Shown here: one piece after another, positions 1-8,861 of the stretch
How the letters are laid out: each line of letters begins with the position of its first letter
Numbering within the stretch: the first letter of the stretch is position 1
From: Bryobacterales bacterium
GTDB lineage: Bacteria; Acidobacteriota; Terriglobia; Bryobacterales; Bryobacteraceae
DNA: 59,961 nt
Reading direction: 5' to 3'
Assembly: GCA_003164035.1 (NCBI GenBank)
Contig: PLRS01000021.1
Coordinates: 1 to 59,961, forward strand
Position numbers and translations under genes: made by a program
The notes under the pieces: model-generated
The model's input: only the letters and a program-made list of their open reading frames with translations
What the model was told of the DNA's origin: nothing
The model's database searches: none

Positions 1-59
1 GTGCGGCCGGAACCGTCGTAGGTATAGGCGGTCCAAACGGGCGAACCGCCATAAGCGTA
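1..59 (-). pseudogene. RHS/YD-repeat gene fragment, runs off the left edge
   Basis: Read on the minus strand this short stretch encodes PYAYGGSPVWTAYTYDGSGR. It contains the YxYDxxGR signature of YD repeats found in RHS shell proteins. The frame continues out of the window on the left. On its upstream side the homology stops at about base 60, exactly where a long inverted repeat begins, so no start codon is visible. It is probably another piece of the RHS locus whose C-terminal part lies at 671-1546. I cannot tell whether the part outside the window is intact. Confidence 0.55.
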
Positions 60-170
60 GGGGAAATCCGGGACAGACGGAGCTTTCTCAGATTTCGGCG
101 AGAGCTTTTATCCAAAACGCGGCCAACTGACGGGAAATCGGGGAATGCTCCGTCTGTCCCGGATTTCCCC
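60..170. repeat. 24-bp perfect inverted repeat with 63-nt spacer
   Basis: Bases 60-83 and 147-170 are perfect reverse complements over 24 nt; the right arm starts GCTCCGTCTGTCCC. The 63-nt spacer (84-146) shows no gene. The left arm abuts the end of the RHS fragment at base 59, so the repeat marks the breakpoint of that gene. It may be a small non-autonomous element or a folded RNA; nothing in the spacer identifies which. Confidence 0.8.
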
Positions 171-241
171 CTGTCCCGGATTTCCCCCGGATTTCCCCCC
201 GGATTTCCCCGTCTGTCCCGGATTTCCCCCCGGATTTCCCC
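161..241. repeat. Short tandem array of GGATTTCCCC
   Basis: Six copies of GGATTTCCCC begin at 161, 178, 189, 201, 220 and 232. Two of the intervals carry the extra segment (GT)CTGTCCC. The first copy is the end of the right arm of the adjacent 24-bp inverted repeat, so the array looks like local slippage or duplication of that arm. There are too few copies, and they are too closely spaced, for a CRISPR array. Confidence 0.8.
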
Positions 242-264
242 GGCTTTCTCCCTCCCGACCTCGT

Positions 265-645
265 TCATTCCGGCAGACTCTCAGGCTGACCTTTTCTTGT
301 TTTTCCTGGCGTCAGCTTTTCGAGAAGCCCAGAGACCCCGGCCACAAAAAAATACAGGACCAGCGCGTTCACTCCCGCGAACAGGAAACAAAGGGCCGCA
401 TAGACCGCCGCCGCAGGGCCGTGGTTATGGATCTGCCCTGCTACCGGATACATTAGCAGGCTCCACGGCAATGCCAAGAACGTGAATGGAAGGAACGCAA
501 GCCCGGACCGGTCGCGAACGATCGCAGCCCATGCATAGGTGCCGACAACGGCCCACCAATAGAGCGCCGCCACAATGACTGCCGTTTTGTGTCTAACCTG
601 GCCGAAGCGACGGCCTACAGGTACCGCACGGAAAATAGAAGGCAT
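265..645 (-). CDS. Small membrane protein, candidate RHS immunity protein
   Basis: A 126-residue protein starting MPSIFRAVPVGRRFGQVRHK. The ATG at 645 was chosen because AAGGGGAG lies a few bases upstream. After a basic N-terminus there are about three hydrophobic segments (roughly residues 20-40, 45-65 and 80-110), so it should sit in the inner membrane. It starts only 25 bp after the stop of the RHS C-terminal gene, on the same strand. In polymorphic toxin loci the gene directly downstream of an RHS tip usually encodes the matching immunity protein. I do not recognise a named family; the immunity role is inferred from position alone. Confidence 0.55.
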   Translation of the reverse strand: MPSIFRAVPVGRRFGQVRHKTAVIVAALYWWAVVGTYAWAAIVRDRSGLAFLPFTFLALPWSLLMYPVAGQIHNHGPAAAVYAALCFLFAGVNALVLYFFVAGVSGLLEKLTPGKTRKGQPESLPE

Positions 646-670
646 GGTCTCCCCTTGGTGGGCGCTCCTA

Positions 671-1696
671 TCAGTTGGGGAAGACGCCCCACAGCGTGCC
701 GTAAAGCGGCGTATTCCATCCTGGCGTGCTCGGAGGCTGCGTGAAATACTGATCGACATATCCGCTTTGGAGCAGCCAGTGAGCAAATGAATTGCTATTC
801 GGCCCCCATCCGAAATACGCCACCTCATGGTTCGCGTAGTAGATTTCCGCGGTCTCGATCTCGCCAATTTGATCACACAGGCTCGGGTCTTGCGATGAGG
901 TTAGCGTGTTGCCCCATTGTGTGTATCCGGCGTTACCGGCGGCGTTCTGGGGGACCAAATTCCCCCACGGCGGTAGAGTTTGTTGGGGGAACCCTTCCAT
1001 CGTAATCGTGTAACCATAGCTGTCTGTCAGAACTATCGCGGCGTGGTTAACGACCCCTAGCAAGGACTTGACGCCCGTGTACTCCAGTTCCAGCGAGCAG
1101 TCGGGCGCCGGTGGCCCTTCGACCAGTTCGTCGTATTGCTCCGGGGTCATCGGGCAGTCCGCCACCCCCGGGAAAGGGTTGTAGTCGAGGCCGTACGCGT
1201 CGGCACACGGGACGCTGACATCGCCAGGAGGAGGCATCACCCCGGTGTTCATTGGATCAGTGTCTCCGAACGCCTCACAAATGGAATAGTCAAACGTGGC
1301 GCAGCCGGCATCCTCATCGTCGCGGCCCGCCGGATCATAGCGGTTGACCGGATCGCCGCTGGCGTAACCGTATTTGTTCCAGGTAATCGGATTGCCTGCC
1401 TTGGCCGTCCCGCCCCGATCCGGGCTCCAGAACCTACCGAAATTGCTAGTGTAGTAGCGTTGATCCGCGTAATCCTGCCCGTACCCATCCCGGAAATACG
1501 TGCCGAATTTGTCCGTGCCGTTCGCGGTGCTTGTGCGCTCTTCGCCGTGACAAAGAAAAACCGGTGACAGGCTACCTGTTTCCCTATTTCTGTCGCATGG
1601 AAATTCGCACACTACCGCGAGAATCCGGCTCCGTCCCCTTTTGCATCTTCGCTGAACTCCCTCGCCGGTCGGTCTGCTGGCGCCCTTCGGCCGCAC
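671..1696 (-). pseudogene. 5'-truncated RHS core with C-terminal toxin-like domain
   Basis: From about base 1546 the product reads GEERTSTANGTDKFGTYFRD, then YADQRYYTSNFGRFWSPD and NKYGYASGDPVNRYDPAGRD. This is the conserved RHS-repeat-associated core that precedes variable toxin tips. About 220 residues follow the core, containing VNHAAIVLTDSYGYTITMEG and GPNSNSFAHWLLQSG; a His region plus an NSNSF motif recalls papain-fold (NlpC/P60- or LRAT-like) domains, a weak match by eye. Full RHS proteins exceed 1,000 residues. Here the shell is missing and the 50 codons upstream of GEER do not look like RHS. It is therefore an orphan tip or a broken gene, followed by the small membrane gene at 265-645. 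Confidence 0.65.
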
Positions 1697-2022
1697 GGCA
1701 CCTCCATTTCACCCGCCTACTCATCTCAACACAGATTGAACTGCCGCGTTACTGGCCGCAGCCGCTAATAGCCGCGTACGGGCTGCCTCCGGCGCGCACT
1801 TGCTGGAAGCCCAATCCGGCAAAGGAGTTCGCGGGTATAGGCTGCCTGAACCTTTTTGGCCGGCATCTTGGAATATTGTGCCAGTCCGCTCTGCCCCTTT
1901 TTCGATGAGCCGAAAGGTATCAGTTCAGGCTGATCCGTTTCGTTGACCCGTTTCGTTCGTTTCGGTCCACAAGTTCTGAAACACGGCTTACCCCAATTTC
2001 GACAACATCGAGAATTCGAAGG
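1697..2022. other. Intergenic stretch without recognisable gene
   Basis: This stretch lies between the truncated RHS gene and the end of the ABC exporter operon, both on the minus strand. I see no coding pattern, clear hairpin or repeat. Short open frames here lack ribosome-binding sites and family-like motifs. Confidence 0.5.
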
Positions 2023-3114
2023 CTATACCCGAGCTTCCGCGCCCCGTGGCATCGGGCGGCGGAAACGGCCAACTTCCTCTTGCGCCTCCTCGGCGCGAAA
2101 CGCCCGGTCTAGGGTCCGTCCGAACCACCACAACGACCCCGCCCACGCGGCGATACAAGGCGCCAGAAACAGCGGGCTGACGAAGTAAACCGAGGCGGCA
2201 GCCATAATCATGACGCCCGCCTGTGCGAGTCCTCCCATGGCATCCTCCAGGTTCCCAGCTCCCGTCGAAAATCGCCAGCGCACTTGTTCCCGCGGCAGGT
2301 TCACCGCCCGGTTTCTGCTGGCCGCCAGCGCCACAAGGGCCGCGCTCAACCCGGCCAGGGGCGCCAGCGGCAGAGTCAGCGGAACCACGATCGCAAGAAA
2401 GGCAGCGTCCTTGGCCGCCAGCAACTGCCAGCCCGGCACCGGCAGCAGGCGATACCGCGAGCGGCCACCGGCCCCATCCAGGCCGAACAGCGCCCCGGCA
2501 TAAGACGACAGGGCCAGCACCACCAGCACGGTCAGAATCAAAATCGCGTCGGGCGGCAAAGCCGGCATGGTCAAACGAAATGCGGCGGCGGCGGCCGCGA
2601 GCAGCACCGCGCAGCACAGATCCAGGGTGGAAAGCATTTGGCGCAGGTTCTTGCGCACCAGTTGATTGAGCCGGCCGGGAAAGCCGGGCACGTGCCGCCA
2701 CAGCCCGTAGCCGGGAGCGACGCCGAACGCGGAAAGCGCCAGCGCGGCCGCCACCATTCCCGCCGCCAGGCCCCACAATCCCGCCGTCACCTTGCCGCGC
2801 GCCGCCCAGATCCCCAGCGCCGCAATCGCCCACGTCACCGGGTTCACCCAGGGACTGGCCGCGCGCAAAATCCAAAGCTCGCGCCCGGTCAGCGGCAGAA
2901 GCTTCAACCGCGGCGCTGGAATTTTGAGCAGCGGATCGGCGCTCAGCGGGAACAGAATCACCACCCCGATCAGCAGGTAGATGAATACTCCGGCATCCTG
3001 CATCACCACCGCCGAAACCAGGAAAAAGTTATTGCCCGCCACCGACCAGACGCTCTTCTGCCCCCTGCGCAGCGCCCGGCCGACCGCCGTTAAGACCGCG
3101 GCGACCGGAGCCAC
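2023..3114 (-). CDS. ABC exporter membrane subunit
   Basis: A polytopic membrane protein of about 363 residues with some ten hydrophobic segments, for example FIYLLIGVVILFPLS and AILILTVLVVLALSSYAGAL. It has no ATP-binding motifs. The reading frame stays open upstream, but the ATPase gene ends at 3090, so I chose the GTG at 3114, which overlaps the ATPase stop by 25 bp and suggests translational coupling. It should form the membrane channel for the ATPase encoded just upstream. The C-terminus is basic and probably cytoplasmic. The transported substrate is unknown. The start could also lie further inside the ATPase gene. Confidence 0.7.
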   Translation of the reverse strand: MAPVAAVLTAVGRALRRGQKSVWSVAGNNFFLVSAVVMQDAGVFIYLLIGVVILFPLSADPLLKIPAPRLKLLPLTGRELWILRAASPWVNPVTWAIAALGIWAARGKVTAGLWGLAAGMVAAALALSAFGVAPGYGLWRHVPGFPGRLNQLVRKNLRQMLSTLDLCCAVLLAAAAAAFRLTMPALPPDAILILTVLVVLALSSYAGALFGLDGAGGRSRYRLLPVPGWQLLAAKDAAFLAIVVPLTLPLAPLAGLSAALVALAASRNRAVNLPREQVRWRFSTGAGNLEDAMGGLAQAGVMIMAAASVYFVSPLFLAPCIAAWAGSLWWFGRTLDRAFRAEEAQEEVGRFRRPMPRGAEARV

Positions 3115-3839
3115 TCGATCTCCTCCACCACGGGCGCTTCCACCAGGTCGAAATAATGCTGCTCCAGCGGCACCGGCACTTCCGCCGCCGGCGTATCCCA
3201 CACAATCCGCCCTTTGCGGATCATGATGAGTTGCGTCGCGATCTGTTCCACGGTGGAAAGCACGTGCGAGGTGAAGAACACGGTGATGCCGCGCGCGGCC
3301 ACCGATTGCAGCAGGTCGCGCATGATCTTCGAGGTCACCGGGTCGATGGCTTCAAAGGGTTCGTCCAGGAACAGCACCTCCGGGTTCGGCAGCAGCGCCA
3401 TGGCAAAAGACGTTTTCTTGCGCATGCCGTGGGAGCAGGCTGCGGCGAAGGTGTGGCGGCCGTGCTCGAGTCCCAGGGCGCGCAGCAGTTGACTGGCGCG
3501 GTCGCGGCTCACCCGCCTGCTCAGGCCGTACACGTCGCCAATCAGCGACAGGTGTTCTTCCACCGTCAGGTCGTCGAACAGGCCGAGATCCTCCGGCAGG
3601 ACTCCGATGCGGAGCTTCAATTCGATGGAGCGCGAGCGCACGTCCAGGCCGCAAACCTCGACTTCGCCGCTCGATGGCGGCTCGATGCCGCTGAGCATCT
3701 TGAGCGTGGTCGACTTGCCGGCGCCGTTGGGACCGAGGAAGGCGCAAATCGAGCCGGCCTCCACCTGGAACGTCACCCCGTCCACGGCGAGGAAGTCCCC
3801 AAAGCGGCGCGTCAGTTGGCGGCAAGAGATGGTCGTCAA
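3090..3839 (-). CDS. ABC transporter ATP-binding protein
   Basis: A 249-residue ABC ATPase. Walker A is GPNGAGKST (about residue 36), and Walker B is EVLFLDEP followed by FEAIDP. The signature is the variant SHGMRKK instead of LSGGQ, as is common in ABC-2-type exporters. A late His in FFTSHVL is the switch histidine. The start is TTG at 3839, directly after the TAA of the preceding gene, so translation is probably coupled. It powers the permease encoded downstream (2023-3114). The short length and the absence of a substrate-binding protein favour export over import. Confidence 0.9.
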   Translation of the reverse strand: MTTISCRQLTRRFGDFLAVDGVTFQVEAGSICAFLGPNGAGKSTTLKMLSGIEPPSSGEVEVCGLDVRSRSIELKLRIGVLPEDLGLFDDLTVEEHLSLIGDVYGLSRRVSRDRASQLLRALGLEHGRHTFAAACSHGMRKKTSFAMALLPNPEVLFLDEPFEAIDPVTSKIMRDLLQSVAARGITVFFTSHVLSTVEQIATQLIMIRKGRIVWDTPAAEVPVPLEQHYFDLVEAPVVEEIEWLRSPRS

Positions 3840-4313
3840 TTAGGGCCGCCGGTTCATGGTTTCATAGAAGGCGTGGACCAGCGCCAGGGCCTGCGCCTGG
3901 GTGAACCCGCCATCCAGGTACAGCATGCGCGAGCCGGCGGCAATCGTGGGTGTGGCAAGCACCCGCCCGTTCAGAACGATGGCGATCCGGTTGCCGACGT
4001 TCTTCAGGGTGACTTGCAACTCCCGCACGGCGGCGTTCTGGCGGAAGGTGAGAAAGACGACTGGCGGCCCGCTGGAGCTCTTGCGCGTTTCCGCCGATTC
4101 CACGTCTTTCTCGGTGAGAAACGGCTGCCCGGCGAGACACAACGGCTGGCTGCTGCCTTTGATGGGGATGGGCTGTCCGGAATGCGGCCCGGAGCAGGGC
4201 ACCATCAGATCCACCGCCAGCGTCACCGCAGTCCGCGGTACACTCTGGCCGAAGCCGCCGGAGCAAGCGCCGGCCAGCAGGAGAAATACCCGAGCCCTCA
4301 TGAGTTCCAGCAT
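3840..4313 (-). CDS. Exported protein resembling the SecD P1-head domain
   Basis: A 157-residue protein with an N-terminal signal (MRARVFLLLAGACSGGFG), possibly a lipoprotein with Cys in LLAGAC. The mature part has FLTEKDVESAE, VFLTFRQNAA, NVGNRIAIVLNGRV and GGFTQAQALALV. These match the order of motifs in the periplasmic GG-type head of SecD (gedv..A, ltf, vGkrlAIvLdg, isGgft..eA). It lacks all SecD membrane segments. It is the first gene of the ABC exporter operon, its stop touching the ATPase start. It could be a periplasmic partner of that exporter. The family match is by eye. An internal ATG at 4301 is an equally good start. Confidence 0.6.
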   Translation of the reverse strand: MLELMRARVFLLLAGACSGGFGQSVPRTAVTLAVDLMVPCSGPHSGQPIPIKGSSQPLCLAGQPFLTEKDVESAETRKSSSGPPVVFLTFRQNAAVRELQVTLKNVGNRIAIVLNGRVLATPTIAAGSRMLYLDGGFTQAQALALVHAFYETMNRRP

Positions 4314-4415
4314 AGTGCAGAAATGGGAGGGTCCGTGGCGCAGGGTCCGGGCCCAATAAGCGCCGCTCGCGGCCCGGACATTGTATCTTTAATACCAGAT
4401 CGGACAATTCATCGA

Positions 4416-6815
4416 ATGAAGATCGCCTACACGCTTGCCCTGCCTCTCTGCCTTGGTCTTTGGCTGGCCGCCCAGCAGGACACCGCCGAGACGCAAAAGA
4501 ATCCCTTCGCCGGAGACCGCGGTTCGGTCGCGGCCGGGCACAAGCTTTACGATCAGGCGTGCCAGGCCTGCCACGGCCAGGCGGGGCGTGGCGACCGCGG
4601 CCCGGCGCTTGCCACGGGGACCTTCCGTCACGGCGGCGCCGATGGGCAGCTCTTCACCAGCATTCGCGGCGGCATTCGCGGCACCCAGATGCCGGCCTTC
4701 GCGCAGTTCAGCTCCGAACAAATCTGGCAGCTCGTCTCCTACATCCGCAGCCTGGCCGGCCCCGACGCCGTGCATGAAACCGTCGCCGGCGACGCGGCCG
4801 CCGGAGAAAAGATTTTCGCCGGCGCCGGCCAGTGCCTCGCCTGCCATACCGTGTACGGGCGGGGCGTGCCGGTGGGCCCGGATCTGACGTCCACCGGGCA
4901 GATGTCCGCCGCATCCCTCGAGACCCACATCGTCAATCCCAATGCCCCGCCTTCGGGACGCGGCGGCTGGTTCCGCCGGCCGCCGGTCACCGTGGCCGCC
5001 ACCGCCGCCGATGGCCGCGAATATCGCGGCGTGCGCAAGAACGAAGACAGCTTCTCGCTGCAGATGGTGGATACCACCGGCCAGATCCGGCTGTTCGACA
5101 AGTCGAAACTCACTGCCCTGCGCGTGGAGGCCCGGTCGTTGATGCCGGCCGATTATTCGAGCCGCCTTTCCTCCGTCCAAATCCGCGACCTAGTGGCCTA
5201 CCTCAAAACCCTCAACGGTCCGGATCCCGCCAAAATCCTCACGAGTCCCGAATCCGGCGGCATCGCTTACGAGCGCATCCGCGACGCCCGTTCCGAGCCG
5301 CAAAACTGGCTGACCTACTGGGGCGATTACGGCGGGCAGTTCTTCTCGCCGCTGGCCCAGATCGCGGCCGGCAACGTGCGCCAGCTTCAAGCCCGCTGGG
5401 CCGTGCAGCTTCCCGGAGACGCCATCGTGGAATCGATCCCGCTGGTGGCCGACGGCATCATGTATACCACCGGAATGCCCGGCCAGGTATTGGCGCTCGA
5501 CGCGCGCACCGGCCGCGAAATCTGGAGGTACGAGCGCAAACAAAAGGTAGTCAACCCCTACGAGATCAACCGCGTCAACCGCGGCGTCGCCATCCTCGGG
5601 AACCGTTTGTTCTTCGGTACTCTCGATGCCGCGCTGGTGGCCCTCGACCGCCGCAGCGGCGCGCTCCTCTGGGAAGTCCAGGTAGCCGACACCATGCTGG
5701 GCTACAGCATCACCTCGCCTCCGCTGGCGCTCAAGGACAAGATCGTCACCGGCATTTCCGGCGGCGAATTCGGCATCCGCGGCTTCATCGACGCCTACGA
5801 TCCCGCCACCGGCAAGCGGCTCTGGCGCTTCCATACCATCCCCGGCCCCGGCGAGTTCGGCCACGACACCTGGGAGGGCGATAGCTGGCAACACGGCAGC
5901 GGCCCCACCTGGCTCACCGGCAGCTACGACGCGGAGTTGAACACGATCTACTGGACGGTGGGCAACCCCGGCCCGGACGAAAACGGCGACGTGCGCAAGG
6001 GCGACAACCTGTTCACTTGCGCCGTGGTGGCGCTCGACCCCGAAACCGGAAAACGCAAGTGGCACTACCAGTTCACCCCCAACGACACCCACGACTGGGA
6101 CGCCACCGAGGACGTGGTGTTGGTGGACCGCGTCTACAAAGGCCAAATGCGCAAACTGCTGCTGCAGGCCGATCGCAACGGCGCCTTCTACGTTCTCGAC
6201 CGGACCAACGGCCAGTTTCTCTCGGCCGCGCCCTACGTCCGGGCAAGCTGGGTCAAAGGTTGGGACGGCCACGGCCGCCCCATCACCACTCCGGGCTGGC
6301 AGTCCACTCCGGAAGGTGCCCAGGTCTACCCGTCGCTGGGAGGCGGCAGCAATTTCCAGGCGCCCTCCTACAGCCCGCTCACCGGCTGGCTGTACGCGGC
6401 CTATTACGATGGCTCCAGTAATTACGCCTCCGGTCCGGCGCCCTATGAGGCGGGACGGCAGTTCTTCGGGGCGGGCATGGGGCGCGGCGGCAGGGGTCGC
6501 CCCAGGGACGATACACAGGGCGTCATGGCCATCGATCCGGAGACCGGCAAGGTCCAGTGGAAGTTCGAGCTTACGCAGATCTCGCTGCAGGCCGGAGTGC
6601 TGGCCACGGCCGGCGGGGTGGTTTTCGCCGCGTCGGCGGAAGGCAACCTGATCGCGCTCGAGGCGAAGACCGGCAAGCCGCTGTGGTCTTTCCAGGCGGG
6701 CTCCAATATTACCTCGTCGCCGATGAGCTACGCGGTGGATGGCAAGCAGTTCGTGGCCATCTCGGCCTCCAATGTGCTGTATAGTTTCGCCCTGCCGGAG
6801 GGAGCGGAGCGCTAA
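4416..6815 (+). CDS. Dihaem cytochrome c / PQQ-dependent dehydrogenase fusion
   Basis: A 799-residue exported quinohaemoprotein. A signal peptide (residues 1-20) is followed by two cytochrome c domains with haem motifs C49QACH53 and C140LACH144. From about residue 290 there is a PQQ beta-propeller, shown by repeated TGxxxW docking motifs (TGREIWRYE, TGKRLWRFH, TGKRKWHYQ, TGKVQWKFE, TGKPLWSFQ). Known quinohaemoprotein alcohol dehydrogenases carry their cytochrome at the C-terminus; here two precede the propeller. It probably oxidises an alcohol or sugar in the periplasm and passes electrons through its own haems to the respiratory chain. ATG 4416 was chosen because it begins the signal peptide. 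The promoter region (4314-4415) is shared with the divergent ABC operon. Confidence 0.88.
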   Translation: MKIAYTLALPLCLGLWLAAQQDTAETQKNPFAGDRGSVAAGHKLYDQACQACHGQAGRGDRGPALATGTFRHGGADGQLFTSIRGGIRGTQMPAFAQFSSEQIWQLVSYIRSLAGPDAVHETVAGDAAAGEKIFAGAGQCLACHTVYGRGVPVGPDLTSTGQMSAASLETHIVNPNAPPSGRGGWFRRPPVTVAATAADGREYRGVRKNEDSFSLQMVDTTGQIRLFDKSKLTALRVEARSLMPADYSSRLSSVQIRDLVAYLKTLNGPDPAKILTSPESGGIAYERIRDARSEPQNWLTYWGDYGGQFFSPLAQIAAGNVRQLQARWAVQLPGDAIVESIPLVADGIMYTTGMPGQVLALDARTGREIWRYERKQKVVNPYEINRVNRGVAILGNRLFFGTLDAALVALDRRSGALLWEVQVADTMLGYSITSPPLALKDKIVTGISGGEFGIRGFIDAYDPATGKRLWRFHTIPGPGEFGHDTWEGDSWQHGSGPTWLTGSYDAELNTIYWTVGNPGPDENGDVRKGDNLFTCAVVALDPETGKRKWHYQFTPNDTHDWDATEDVVLVDRVYKGQMRKLLLQADRNGAFYVLDRTNGQFLSAAPYVRASWVKGWDGHGRPITTPGWQSTPEGAQVYPSLGGGSNFQAPSYSPLTGWLYAAYYDGSSNYASGPAPYEAGRQFFGAGMGRGGRGRPRDDTQGVMAIDPETGKVQWKFELTQISLQAGVLATAGGVVFAASAEGNLIALEAKTGKPLWSFQAGSNITSSPMSYAVDGKQFVAISASNVLYSFALPEGAER

Positions 6816-6824
6816 TTTCACGCC

Positions 6825-8753
6825 ATGCCGCCATCCGCTCCGAATCTCGCTGACTCAAACCCGGCCAACCGTCCGCGCCGCCAGGAATTCCTGCGCCTGG
6901 CCTATCGGTGGATACCGCCGGTCTTCTGTCTCATCCTATACTTTTACGGGCTGCGCGCCTGGTACCAGCAGGACGATTTTGCCTGGCTGGGACAGCGCTA
7001 TCAAGTCGCCGACATCCACGGCTTTCTCGTGGCCGTCTTCCGGCCGTCGCGCCACGGCACCTTTCGCCCCCTAAGCGAGCGCCTGTTTCTGCTGATCTGC
7101 GGCCGCGCCTTTGGTATGGACGCCTTCCCGGCGCACCTGTGCGTGTTTCTGACCCAGCTTGGCAGCCTGGCGCTGGTTTCGTCCATCGCGCGGCGTCTGT
7201 CGGGTTCGCGCGTGGCCGGGTTTCTGGCGCCGATCCTGTGGACCGCCAACGGAGCCTTGGCCTTTCCCATGGCCTGGACCTCGGCCTACATGCAGGTTCT
7301 CTGCGGCTTCGCCATCCTGCTGGCGTTCCACTTCTTCCTGCGCTATATCGAAACCGGTAAGCGCTCCTGGTACTGGCTGCAGTGGCTGGTGTTTCTGCTC
7401 GGCTTCGGGGTGATGGAGAGCATGATTGTCTATCCCGCCATCGTCGGCCTCTACGCCCTGCTGGAAGCGCGGAAATACTGGCGAGCAACCTTGCCCTTGT
7501 TCGGTGCCTCCCTTCTGTTTTTGGCGCTTCACCTGGCGCTCGTTCCCAAACAGGTTGCCGGCGCTTATTCCGTGCATATCGACTCCGTCATGGCCGTTAC
7601 GCTGGGAACCTACTGGAAATGGGTGCTGGTGCCCTGGGACTGGGTGAATTTTCATCCTTCGGCGGCCTGGCTGGCGCGCTCGCTCCGCATCTTTTTCACG
7701 GCGGCGATGTTTGCCTACGCCGGCTGTTCCGCCTGGCGGAAGCGGCTGCTCCCGCTGTTCGGCCTGGCCTGGTTCGGCATTCTGCTGTGCCCGGTGCTTC
7801 CGCTGAGGGGCCATATTTCTTACTACTATCTGACCCTGCCGGCCATCGGGATCGGGCTGACCGGCGCTTTCGCCGCCGCTTCCGCCGCGCGCCACGGCTG
7901 GGCCGGCAGAACCATCGCAGCCGCCATCCTGCTTTTATTCCTGATCGTGCAGGCGCCCTATGCGGCGGCGAGTTGCGAGTGGTTTTACCACCGCAGTCAA
8001 CGGTTCAAAGACGTGGTCGCGACAGTGGCCGCGGTGCGGCAGCTTTTTCCCGCTAAAATCATTGTCCTGACCGGCGTCGACAACGACCTGTTTTACAGCG
8101 CCCTCTGGGACCAGCCTTTCCGCGCGTTTGGCATTGGCGGCGTGTATCTCGACCCGGCGGAACAGGGCGGGATGGCGGCGCTCGCACGATCCGTGGACCC
8201 CGCGTCTGCGGACTTCTCTCCGTTCTTCATCGACGCTTCGGTGTTACAGCAGCTCCTGATTGCCGGCCAGGCCGAGGTGCTGTCGGTAGCCGCCCCGGTG
8301 GCGATCGACGTCACCCCCCGATTCGAGGCCGCGGCCAAATCGTCGCCACAGTCGCTGCCGCGGCGGCTCAACCCGGGAAGCGGCCTCTCGCTGCCTTTCC
8401 TCCGCGGCACGTGGTACGACCTGGAGGGCGACCACCGTTGGATGGGAAAGAGCGCGGGCGCTGTCCTGGCCGGCCCGGCGTCTTCCGGGCAGCAGCTCCA
8501 TATCGGCGGCTATTGCCCCCAGGCACAAGTATCGGCGGGGAAGCTGACCGGTAAAGTTACCGTGGACGGGCGGGAAATCGGAGAACTGTCTCTATCCAAA
8601 GGCGACGCCCCTTTCGAAGCCGCCTTTCCCCTCCCACCGGAAACGGTGGGCAAGCCCAAGATCGAAGCCGGAATTCAACTCGACCGCACCATTCGCGCCC
8701 CCGGCGATATTCGCGACCTGGGCCTGGTGGTCACTTCCTTCGAGATTCGCTAA
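6825..8753 (+). CDS. Polytopic membrane protein, GT-C glycosyltransferase-like
   Basis: A 642-residue protein with about ten transmembrane segments in residues 25-385, then a soluble C-terminal part of about 250 residues. An acidic pair in the first external loop (AWYQQDDFAWLG) is the arrangement seen in GT-C glycosyltransferases such as GT39 and ArnT relatives, where an acidic residue in loop 1 is catalytic. It starts 9 bp after the PQQ dehydrogenase stop, so co-transcription is likely, though no functional link is obvious. No sugar donor or acceptor can be inferred. It could instead be a membrane protein of unknown function with the same topology. Confidence 0.7.
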   Translation: MPPSAPNLADSNPANRPRRQEFLRLAYRWIPPVFCLILYFYGLRAWYQQDDFAWLGQRYQVADIHGFLVAVFRPSRHGTFRPLSERLFLLICGRAFGMDAFPAHLCVFLTQLGSLALVSSIARRLSGSRVAGFLAPILWTANGALAFPMAWTSAYMQVLCGFAILLAFHFFLRYIETGKRSWYWLQWLVFLLGFGVMESMIVYPAIVGLYALLEARKYWRATLPLFGASLLFLALHLALVPKQVAGAYSVHIDSVMAVTLGTYWKWVLVPWDWVNFHPSAAWLARSLRIFFTAAMFAYAGCSAWRKRLLPLFGLAWFGILLCPVLPLRGHISYYYLTLPAIGIGLTGAFAAASAARHGWAGRTIAAAILLLFLIVQAPYAAASCEWFYHRSQRFKDVVATVAAVRQLFPAKIIVLTGVDNDLFYSALWDQPFRAFGIGGVYLDPAEQGGMAALARSVDPASADFSPFFIDASVLQQLLIAGQAEVLSVAAPVAIDVTPRFEAAAKSSPQSLPRRLNPGSGLSLPFLRGTWYDLEGDHRWMGKSAGAVLAGPASSGQQLHIGGYCPQAQVSAGKLTGKVTVDGREIGELSLSKGDAPFEAAFPLPPETVGKPKIEAGIQLDRTIRAPGDIRDLGLVVTSFEIR

Positions 8754-8861
8754 GTGTTGAGTCTCAAGAGCAGTCGGTTCGGATGAACGGACCGTAATAA
8801 GAACTAATCCTGGTGCCGTGGTAATCGTGGCTACCAGAACATTGGGATTCGTGGAAGCCGC

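Noticed and set aside
161-241. Possible CRISPR array
   Set aside because: The units are about 10 bp, irregularly spaced, with no unique spacers of 25-45 bp and no cas genes.
3156-4415. Long open frame continuing upstream of the cytochrome-PQQ gene
   Set aside because: It is the antisense of the ABC ATPase and SecD-like genes; the signal peptide places the true start at 4416.
5190-6821. Long minus-strand frame opposite the PQQ domain
   Set aside because: Composition is that of an antisense shadow; the plus strand has all the PQQ motifs.
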